From JBOFLO01 sp051657905 (GTDB lineage: Bacteria; Patescibacteriota; Gracilibacteria; UBA1369), in NCBI GenBank assembly GCA_051657905.1, contig JBOFLO010000086.1:1-30283 (forward strand): DNA of 30,283 nt, in the 5' to 3' direction. Positions within the stretch are counted from its first letter, which is position 1. Every line of letters begins with the position of its first letter. The position numbers and the translations under genes were made by a program. Positions 24,361 through 30,283 of the stretch are shown piece after piece. A model generated the notes under the pieces. The model ran no database searches, was not told where the DNA came from, and was given only the letters and a program-made list of their open reading frames with translations.

Positions 24361-25100
24361 GAGTCGCCTTTCTGGCCGGGATTTTATCAATATTCTCTCC
24401 CTGCATTCTCCCTGTTCTTCCTTCATTTCTAGCTTATATTACGGGAATTTCCTTAGAAGAATTAAAGGGGAAAACCAATTCTAAAAAAAGTCCGGGTGCA
24501 CCATTATTCTGGCAGTTGATTATCAATACCTTCTTTTTCGCCCTCGGTTTTAGTTTAATATTTTTACTGTTTGGAGCTGTAATCGGAACTCTTGGAAAAT
24601 TTCTAGTTATCAATCAAACTGTTTTGATGCAATTGGGTGGCCTAATAATTATTATCCTGGCCTTTCATCAATTGGGAATTTATCGTTTAAAATTTTTATT
24701 AAAAGAAGTTAAATTCGAACATCAACTCACTAATAATTTAAAAGGTTGGCTACGCTCCCTGCTGGTCGGAATTGTTTTCGCCTTTGGCTGGGCCCCTTGT
24801 TACGGACCAATAGTCGGCGCCATTCTCACCCTGGCTGCCACCGCCAATAGTTTTTACTACAGCATTTTATTATTCATATTCTACTCATTTGGTTTCCTCG
24901 TACCATTAATAATTTTCAGTTTATTTATAGGATTCTTTAGTGAAAAACTTAAAAAACATCGCAAAATTTTCAAACACTCATCGCTGGTCGCAGGACTATT
25001 GATGTTAATACTCGGCGTACTAATGCTGACAAATTTATTTCCTTATATTGTAACCTGGCTTAGTCTCAGCTACAATGAGGCCAACCTGTTATACATATAA
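24342..25100 (+). CDS. ccdA: CcdA-type thiol-disulfide electron transporter
   Basis: CcdA/DsbD-core proteins carry electrons from cytoplasmic thioredoxin across the membrane to external thiol proteins. The ATG at 24342 gives 252 residues with about six membrane helices. The two redox cysteines are present: C21 in SIFSPCILPVLPSFLAY and C153 in FGWAPCYGPIVGAIL, each followed by the proline-containing helix breaks typical of the family. A longer TTG-type start would extend into the previous gene without family support. It overlaps the 3' end of the LTD protein gene and is followed 11 bases later by a DsbA-like gene, indicating a thiol-redox operon. Confidence 0.88.
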   Translation: MDQINLGVAFLAGILSIFSPCILPVLPSFLAYITGISLEELKGKTNSKKSPGAPLFWQLIINTFFFALGFSLIFLLFGAVIGTLGKFLVINQTVLMQLGGLIIIILAFHQLGIYRLKFLLKEVKFEHQLTNNLKGWLRSLLVGIVFAFGWAPCYGPIVGAILTLAATANSFYYSILLFIFYSFGFLVPLIIFSLFIGFFSEKLKKHRKIFKHSSLVAGLLMLILGVLMLTNLFPYIVTWLSLSYNEANLLYI

Positions 25101-25111
25101 AACAAAAACCC

Positions 25112-25762
25112 ATGTCTGAACAAAACACTTTTTTCAAAACTCTTAGTATATTCTTAATTGGCTTACTGGTTGGCTTCTTACTTAGCCGCATGAACTTTGG
25201 CCTACTAAATTTCGCTTCAGCTTCTGGCTCCAACAAAGTTATGGGCAATCAAAATTCTACTGTAACTTTTTTGGAATACAGCGATTTTGAATGTCCATAT
25301 TGCAAAAAATATTATTCTGAAAGTTTCGCTAAAATTAAAGCTAATTATGTTGATACCGGAAAAATCAAATACGAATTCAAACACTTTCCTTTAAATATTC
25401 ATCCAAAAGCCCCAGAAGCCTCCGAAGCCTCTGAATGTGCCGCCGACCAAAATAAATTCTGGGAAATGCACGATTTACTTTTCTCCAATCAAAGCACTTG
25501 GGGTAGATCATCCACTCATTTAGAAATATTTAAGAATTACGCTAAAGAGTTAAACTTGGACACTCAAAAATTCAATGAATGTTTAGACAGCCATATCAAA
25601 GCAGCTACCGTACAGGCAGAGTATCAAGAGGGTTTAAGTAAAAATCTTTCCGGAACTCCAACCATTTTCATCAATGGACAAAAAATCGTCGGCTCCCAAC
25701 CATACAGTGTTTTCGAAAACGCTATTGAAAATGCTCTAAAAGCAGGCAACAACCCAGCTTAA
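25112..25762 (+). CDS. DsbA-like membrane-anchored thiol-disulfide oxidoreductase
   Basis: This DsbA/BdbD-type thioredoxin-fold oxidase probably introduces disulfides into exported proteins. The 216 residues begin with a membrane helix (about 10-26), then the active site FLEYSDFECPYCKKYY with CPYC at 61-64. The helical insertion contains C109 and C157, which may form a second structural or redox pair. The cis-proline loop is GTPTIFINGQ (P183). It is the last gene of the LTD-ccdA-dsbA operon; its stop shares the bases TTAA with that of the convergent SLH gene. No DsbB or VKOR partner to reoxidise it lies in the window. Confidence 0.9.
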   Translation: MSEQNTFFKTLSIFLIGLLVGFLLSRMNFGLLNFASASGSNKVMGNQNSTVTFLEYSDFECPYCKKYYSESFAKIKANYVDTGKIKYEFKHFPLNIHPKAPEASEASECAADQNKFWEMHDLLFSNQSTWGRSSTHLEIFKNYAKELNLDTQKFNECLDSHIKAATVQAEYQEGLSKNLSGTPTIFINGQKIVGSQPYSVFENAIENALKAGNNPA

Positions 25763-26550
25763 AGATCTCGAACAATTTTATAAAGTATCTGGAAAGCTTC
25801 ACCTCTGCTAATCTTCGCTTCAGGTTCAAAAAATTCTAACAATGGATTCTGCTCAATCAAATTATTGGTCTGAGCAGTTTTTATTGATTGATAATACCAA
25901 TTTTCTGGACGCACATCTTCAAAGGCTTTGAATTCAGCCCGACCTTCTTTCAAATCAAAGGCCGCCACCAAAATTTTCACAGTTTCCGCCTTAGTTAATT
26001 GATCTTCCGGCTTAAAAGTCCCATCCGCAAATCCGGCAATCCAGCCCTGACTTTTAGCAAAACACACCTGAGGAGAAAACCATTCCTGCTTCACATCTTT
26101 AAAACAGTTATTATAATTCAAATGCAATGGATATCTTCTTTTCGCTGTAACTATAGCCTTAATTAATTCTGCACGGGTTAATTTCTGCTCAGCCTTAAAA
26201 CTTCCATCCGCAAAACCACCAATCACCCCTTTTCTCTTCAAAAAATCCAATCCTTCAAAATACTCAGAATCTTCACTGATATCACTAAATGGAGCTTCCA
26301 AAGCAGAAGCCTTCAATTCCACACTTTCAGAGCCCTGGCCGCTTACAAAGTCAATTGCACCCTTCACATAGCCCAAACTAGTTGGAATCCCCACCACCGC
26401 CCCTATAATCAATAAACAGGAAACTATTAAACTGAATGGAATAAAGAAAACCATGGCAAACCAGCCGAACCCTTGCTTCTTATTGTCTTCAGGATGATCC
26501 TCATGATTGAGAATCTCAGCCGTTCTTTTAAGTTTTTCCCGTAAATTCAA
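25759..26550 (-). CDS. Membrane-anchored protein with three SLH domains
   Basis: SLH domains bind secondary cell-wall polymers and fix proteins to the cell surface. After a short basic cytoplasmic stretch and one membrane helix (about 29-57), three SLH repeats lie at about 88-140 (GVIGGFADGSFKAEQKLTRAE), 148-200 (GWIAGFADGTFKPEDQLTKAE) and 208-262 (ISRGEAFQIL). The second carries C149 and C163 (NCFKDV and QVCFAK), positioned to form a disulfide. With 263 residues there is little besides the anchor and the SLH triplet, suggesting a membrane-to-envelope tether. The start is TTG at 26550: an in-frame stop lies four codons upstream and no ATG precedes the helix. A near-perfect promoter precedes it. 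Confidence 0.86.
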   Translation of the reverse strand: MNLREKLKRTAEILNHEDHPEDNKKQGFGWFAMVFFIPFSLIVSCLLIIGAVVGIPTSLGYVKGAIDFVSGQGSESVELKASALEAPFSDISEDSEYFEGLDFLKRKGVIGGFADGSFKAEQKLTRAELIKAIVTAKRRYPLHLNYNNCFKDVKQEWFSPQVCFAKSQGWIAGFADGTFKPEDQLTKAETVKILVAAFDLKEGRAEFKAFEDVRPENWYYQSIKTAQTNNLIEQNPLLEFFEPEAKISRGEAFQILYKIVRDL

Positions 26551-26577
26551 GGTTTTGCCTTAACAAAATATCCAATT

Positions 26578-26605
26578 ATTATATCACAACCAGATATTTT
26601 GTCAA
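26578..26605 (-). promoter_or_regulatory. Consensus sigma-70 promoter of the SLH gene
   Basis: On the minus strand a perfect TTGACA (26600-26605) and perfect TATAAT (26578-26583) are separated by 16 bases, with a TGA extension just before the -10. The predicted start is near 26571, about 20 bases before the TTG codon. It is the best-formed promoter in the window. Confidence 0.82.
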
Positions 26606-26624
26606 AGCCCTAGAGTAGGAAAAT

Positions 26625-27875
26625 CTACTTATGCTTTCCTTTTTTAAAATTTGCCAGTTTTTCTGAACCCTTAGCCAAAAGCTTATCTACAATTTCCACT
26701 TTTTTGAACTGTTCTACCCCCATCGGCTCATCCAATTTTGCCCCATTTTCTTTCAAAACCTGATGATCTTCTAAAAGTTCAGCGTATTCTCTTTCATAAA
26801 TATGCAAAAGCGTCAGGAACATCACCACCAGCATCGGCCCAAAAATTACTCCGGAAAGTCCGAAGGCAATAATACCGCCAAATACAGCCAAAAATGTTAA
26901 CAAAGGATTCAAGTTGGCCGTCGCTCCAATGAAAATAATTCTTAACAAATTATCAACAGTACTGACCAGAAGAAGCCCCCAACCAAGTACAAATAAACCA
27001 CCAAAAATATTACCGGAAATTAACAGGAATAAGCCCATCGGCATCCAAATCATCGAGGTTCCGACCACCGGCACTAAAGAAAAAATCGAAACCGCCGTCG
27101 CCCAGAAAAAGGCACTTGGAACGCCTGCAATCATAAACCCAACCCAAGCCACCAACCCCTGGCAAATCGCTGTCAAAAAAGTTCCGAATAAAGTAGCTCT
27201 ACTAATATCGCCAAATCTGCTGGCAATTTCTTTTTCGTATTTTAAAGGAATAGGACTAATCAACATAATTCTCTTCAAAAGAGTGTCACCATCCTTATAA
27301 AAGAAATACATGGTGAAGAACATCAACAAGAAATTAAACAAAGTCACACCAATACTAGCCAACAATTTCGCACTTTGAGTTGCTGCAAAAGTACTTAAAG
27401 AAGCCGCCGCATCAGTCACACCGGATTTCAAAGCAACAATATTTTCCTGAACCAAGGAAGCGATACTTTCGCTGTAAGGCCCAGAAATATCATAAAGAAA
27501 ATTACCCTTACTCCAGGCAAATAAGGTATTAAAATCAACATTTGTAACAAAATTATTCACAATTTGATACAAATCAATTGTCTGTCTAAACAATACTAAT
27601 AAAAACAATGTGAATGGCACAATCACTAAAAACATCACTAGCAAACACGTCACCACCGCCGCAGCTCTTTTTCTGCCTTTAAAAAAGGTTAACAACTTTT
27701 TGTAAATCGGATAAGTAACCGTCGCTACCACTGCAGAAATCAACAGCACCTCAATAAACGGACTAATTACCTGCAATAAAAAATAAAAAACCAAGGCAAT
27801 CACCGCCAACAAAAAATATGCTGGGAGCTTGTTCAAGGTCATTTGCGGATTGGTGTGTTTCACTGGAGTATTCAT
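26625..27875 (-). CDS. AI-2E/PerM family transporter
   Basis: A polytopic membrane protein of the AI-2E transporter (PerM/YdiK/TqsA) family; members have been linked to efflux of autoinducer-2, sodium/proton exchange or unknown substrates, so the cargo here is open. The 416 residues contain about eight hydrophobic helices. The first two (about 17-50) run into the family segment VATVTYPIYKKLL. The conserved C-terminal core follows, with QGLVAWVGFMIAGVP, FSLVPVVGTSMIWMP, STVDNLLRIIFIG and GLSGVIFGPMLVV. The last 70 residues are hydrophilic and Lys/Glu-rich, presumably cytoplasmic. It has its own extended -10 promoter and ends 20 bases before the SLH promoter. Confidence 0.9.
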   Translation of the reverse strand: MNTPVKHTNPQMTLNKLPAYFLLAVIALVFYFLLQVISPFIEVLLISAVVATVTYPIYKKLLTFFKGRKRAAAVVTCLLVMFLVIVPFTLFLLVLFRQTIDLYQIVNNFVTNVDFNTLFAWSKGNFLYDISGPYSESIASLVQENIVALKSGVTDAAASLSTFAATQSAKLLASIGVTLFNFLLMFFTMYFFYKDGDTLLKRIMLISPIPLKYEKEIASRFGDISRATLFGTFLTAICQGLVAWVGFMIAGVPSAFFWATAVSIFSLVPVVGTSMIWMPMGLFLLISGNIFGGLFVLGWGLLLVSTVDNLLRIIFIGATANLNPLLTFLAVFGGIIAFGLSGVIFGPMLVVMFLTLLHIYEREYAELLEDHQVLKENGAKLDEPMGVEQFKKVEIVDKLLAKGSEKLANFKKGKHK

Positions 27876-27901
27876 TTTAAAAAGCTTTAAAAATTAGACC
27901 A

Positions 27902-27910
27902 ACTATAGCA
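27902..27910 (-). promoter_or_regulatory. Extended -10 promoter of the AI-2E family gene
   Basis: The minus strand reads TGCTATAGT (-10 TATAGT at 27902-27907), 26 bases before the ATG at 27875. The -35 is poor. Confidence 0.4.
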
Positions 27911-27931
27911 TTTGCAAAGTGAAAAGAAAAC

Positions 27932-28684
27932 CTACAGATTAAATATCGAACCGATCAGATAGCCAACCAAAGCCGATACCATACCAATAATCATGATTTG
28001 CAATCCCCCTTTATACCATTTCCCAGCAGTTAATTTGGATTTATAAATACCTACCCAAAACAACACTAAAGCCGAACAAATCAAAGCAATAAATATTCCC
28101 AAAAATTTATATAGCTCAAAAGGAACGCCCCAAATATAGAAAACCACAAATGGCGTTAAAGGAACTAAAGCCCCCACAAAGGCCGACATACCCACCCAAA
28201 AAGCCGCCGCCAAAGGCCGCCTTTCTTCTACTGGTGCTAATTTAAGCTCTTCCTGCATCATCGTGTCTAACCAAACTTTTTCATCAGAGGTAATCACCTT
28301 AACCACAGATTCCAATAATTCCCCCTCAAATCCCTTGGCCCGATAAATCTCTCTTATTTCATCTTTTTCCAATTGTGGAACTTCCTTAATCTCTCTTTTT
28401 TCTCTATATAACTGACTATAATAAAAATCCTTCTCGGCAACCTTACTGGTATATCCCACCGCCCCCATCGAAATCGCCTCCGCCACCGCCCCGGCAAATC
28501 CACCAGCTACTATAATTCTTAATTCCGCAGAAGCCGCAGCAATACCCAATATCACCCCCAAAGTATTCACCAGCCCATCCTGCCCACCCAAAATAATATC
28601 GCTCAACAATTCCCCTCGCCTATCTCTATTAAAAATACTGGCTTTCTTTTTAGCTATTTTCTTTTCAGAAGTTTTTACAGTCAT
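27932..28684 (-). CDS. VIT1/CCC1 family metal (Fe2+/Mn2+) transporter
   Basis: This family exports or sequesters divalent iron or manganese in exchange for protons. From the ATG at 28684 the product has 250 residues: GGQDGLVNTLGVILG (33-47) with D36 in the first helix, AEAISMGAVGY (68-78) with M73 in the second, then a long hydrophilic helical insertion (about 82-155) rich in Glu with M142/M143 in the MMQEE motif, corresponding to the cytoplasmic metal-binding domain, and three further helices. An in-frame TTG at 28714 would add ten residues overlapping the previous gene and is rejected, because the ATG sits one base after that gene's stop (TAATATG). It is therefore translationally coupled to the unknown gene upstream. 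It ends in TAG. Confidence 0.9.
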   Translation of the reverse strand: MTVKTSEKKIAKKKASIFNRDRRGELLSDIILGGQDGLVNTLGVILGIAAASAELRIIVAGGFAGAVAEAISMGAVGYTSKVAEKDFYYSQLYREKREIKEVPQLEKDEIREIYRAKGFEGELLESVVKVITSDEKVWLDTMMQEELKLAPVEERRPLAAAFWVGMSAFVGALVPLTPFVVFYIWGVPFELYKFLGIFIALICSALVLFWVGIYKSKLTAGKWYKGGLQIMIIGMVSALVGYLIGSIFNL

Positions 28685-28685
28685 A

Positions 28686-29279
28686 TTATTTGATTCGTAA
28701 ATTAGTTTTCTCAAACACTATATATATTTCTTTAAATTTATACTTCCAAAAAGCTTTAAAAACATTCGGATCCGTATCCCCACACAAAAAAGCCGGACAT
28801 TCATCAATCGGCGAACTGTCCAATAACAAAATCAAATCCGTGATATCCAAATTCTGATATTTCTTCGCTTTACGCTTAACCGGATATTCAATCAAAGCCA
28901 TAAAACTATCCTTATTCAAATGATCAAATAGATAACGAAAAGCCTCTTCTTTCATACCTTTCTCCTGCAAATTATCATAATATCCACGAGCAAAATCCTC
29001 ATTAAATTGCCAATCAGCCTGAAAAACCTCTGGATTACGAAAATCATCAATCAACTCTGGCACCAAAGCCGTAACCTGAATCGGCAATTCCAAATCATTC
29101 TTTTTAGCCAGAATATCAATCTTGCGCAAATCCGCATCATCAATTTTAATCAATTCCCAATGATTAATTCTTTCCCCTTCATTCACCAAAAACTGAGCCA
29201 CCACGGCCTTTTCGCGCAAACTCTGTTTACGCATCTGGCTCACTACATCCCTTTGTTGTTTTTCAATCTTCTTTTTCAT
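28686..29279 (-). CDS. Hypothetical protein coupled to the VIT1-type transporter
   Basis: Not recognised. The 197-residue product is predicted to be cytoplasmic, highly charged and mostly helical, with no membrane span or signal. The N-terminus is basic (KKKIEKQQRDVVSQMRKQS). A middle part contains INHWELIKIDDADLRKIDIL, and the C-terminal part holds two cysteines in SPIDECPAFLCGDTDPNVFK (about 155-174), a possible metal or thiol site. The ATG is at 29279 and the stop is one base before the transporter ATG, so the two are made from one message; a role in metal handling or its regulation is only an inference. It begins 22 bases downstream of the M16 peptidase gene. Confidence 0.68.
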   Translation of the reverse strand: MKKKIEKQQRDVVSQMRKQSLREKAVVAQFLVNEGERINHWELIKIDDADLRKIDILAKKNDLELPIQVTALVPELIDDFRNPEVFQADWQFNEDFARGYYDNLQEKGMKEEAFRYLFDHLNKDSFMALIEYPVKRKAKKYQNLDITDLILLLDSSPIDECPAFLCGDTDPNVFKAFWKYKFKEIYIVFEKTNLRIK

Positions 29280-29301
29280 ATTTACTTTTAGGCTAATTAA
29301 A

Positions 29302-30283
29302 TCAGCCTTTTTTCAGCTTATCAATCAAATCTTTCAAAACTGTCTGCTCAGACTCCGTTAAATCTTCTCCAGCCTGCACTGTTAAATTGGTTTTAGAAAA
29401 ATCCCAATACTTTGGAAGCAAACCATTAACCTCATCCAAATTCAGTTTTTTAATTATTTCCACACTTTCTTCCGGAGAATAAATTTTATCCTCCCATAAT
29501 AAATCCTGCGCCAAGTTCTCCATAATCCCGCCCGGGCTATCATATTGCATCAACAAATTATCAATCGAATAATTTCTAATATATTCAAATTCCTCCGCTG
29601 TCATACCGTCTTTTTTAAATTTCAATAAATTCTCCACAACCATTTCCAAAACTCCTAACAAATTTTCTCTACTACATTCGAAGGGAATATTACTCATCCC
29701 AAAGCCATTCATAGCCACCGCCGACAAACTAATAGAGTAAATCAAACCTTTTTTATAACGAAGCAGATTATATAGTCTGCTCTTATGCAAATTAGCAAAA
29801 ACATTCATCAACATCATTTGCCCCATCCATTCCGGAACCGGCAATTCGCGCCCTAGCCCCCTAAAACTCAAATCTACAAACACCGAACTTAAATTCGCAT
29901 CTTTTCTGAAAGCCAAAGGTTCCAAACTAAAGTCTGCATCTGAATATTTTTTCATTCCTTCAAAATCCCCTTCAGTTTTTATTTTTCCAAAATATTTCTC
30001 TACAAAAATTTTCAGCTGTTCTGCATCAAAATTTCCCACAATACAAAAATGCGTATTAGTAGTTTTAAAAACTTTTTGATAATAATCTTTTAAATCCTCC
30101 AAAGTTAAAGTTTTCACTTCATCCGGCAAGCCACCCACTTCTTTGCGCAAACCAGAGCCTTCCGCGTATTTTGCCTTGAGGAAAAATCTACCAATTTGAT
30201 CATGCGTAGATTGCCAATTAGAATAAATTTCTTCCAACATTACCTGTCGTTCTTTTTCCATAGCATCCAACGGAAATAATGGT
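29302..30283 (-). CDS. M16 (insulinase/pitrilysin) family peptidase, C-terminal part
   Basis: This zinc metallopeptidase-family protein is cut by the right end of the window; the frame is open through 30282 with no start in sight. The visible 327 residues begin PLFPLDAMEKERQVMLEEI, the family segment normally about 75 residues after HxxEH, whose Glu in LEEI is the likely third zinc ligand. GSGLRKEVGGLPDEVKTLTLEDLKDYY and the NTHFCIVGNF region close the first M16 domain, and the rest is the second, inactive-type half (about residues 130-327). HxxEH itself lies outside, so activity cannot be judged. It is the only gene here ending in TGA, with an in-frame TAG four codons later. It heads the strand ahead of the unknown gene and the metal transporter. 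Confidence 0.88.
   Translation of the reverse strand, partial: PLFPLDAMEKERQVMLEEIYSNWQSTHDQIGRFFLKAKYAEGSGLRKEVGGLPDEVKTLTLEDLKDYYQKVFKTTNTHFCIVGNFDAEQLKIFVEKYFGKIKTEGDFEGMKKYSDADFSLEPLAFRKDANLSSVFVDLSFRGLGRELPVPEWMGQMMLMNVFANLHKSRLYNLLRYKKGLIYSISLSAVAMNGFGMSNIPFECSRENLLGVLEMVVENLLKFKKDGMTAEEFEYIRNYSIDNLLMQYDSPGGIMENLAQDLLWEDKIYSPEESVEIIKKLNLDEVNGLLPKYWDFSKTNLTVQAGEDLTESEQTVLKDLIDKLKKG

Noticed and set aside
1..30283. tRNA, rRNA, CRISPR array, insertion sequence or prophage
   Set aside because: Reading both strands by eye showed no cloverleaf-like gap sequence, repeat-spacer pattern, transposase or integrase; gaps are too short and mostly hold promoters or terminators.

Overview
The window is about 30 kb of AT-rich, densely packed bacterial chromosome, almost all of it core housekeeping genes. 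No rRNA, tRNA, transposase, CRISPR array or phage gene was seen. UGA is read as stop: the reading frames are uninterrupted and one gene (M16 peptidase) ends in TGA, while nearly all the others end in TAA and a few in TAG. Starts mostly lack a Shine-Dalgarno sequence, and TTG starts are fairly common. Small tight operons, SLH domains with paired cysteines, lamin-tail, DUF3048 and FecR-like surface proteins, and several unrecognised membrane proteins suggest an uncultured Candidate Phyla Radiation-type lineage (Peregrinibacteria-like). This placement is inferred from gene content only.

Layout. 1-651 (-): gatC then a truncated gatA, for tRNA-dependent amidation. 795-3445 (+): an operon of a small membrane protein, a RibL/TagD-like cytidylyltransferase, ftsX and recO. 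3462-3549: a perfect 25-bp inverted repeat between recO and rel. 3542-7541 (-): an unrecognised single-pass charged protein and a long Rel (p)ppGpp synthetase whose hydrolase site has been lost. 7654-7773 (+): a tiny ORF behind a good promoter. 7766-9510 (-): rplY (L25/Ctc) and a DUF3048 protein. 9688-11042 (+): ybaB and mltG, ending at a bidirectional terminator. 11094-14312 (-): dnaA and a FecR-domain surface protein, each with its own promoter. 14537-18042 (-): an operon of a tail-anchored unknown protein, pyrH, frr and rseP. 18198-20372 (-): groES-groEL with an upstream CIRCE operator and a downstream terminator. 20394-22769 (-): RNase Y and a coupled unknown gene. 22936-25762 (+): a lamin-tail-domain exported protein, CcdA and a DsbA-like oxidase. 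25759-30283 (-): an SLH-domain membrane protein, an AI-2E/PerM family permease, a VIT1/CCC1-type metal transporter coupled to an unknown gene, and the C-terminal part of an M16 peptidase.

Themes. Envelope and growth functions (FtsX, MltG, RseP, SLH, FecR, DUF3048 and LTD proteins, CcdA/DsbA) are mixed with translation and replication genes (GatCA, L25, Frr, DnaA, RecO) and stress functions (Rel, GroESL under CIRCE). The most unusual points are the hydrolase-dead Rel, the perfect inverted repeat that contains its stop codon, the small promoter-driven ORF, the Asp-to-Asn change in the RNase Y HD domain, and a thiol-redox cluster next to exported proteins with paired cysteines.
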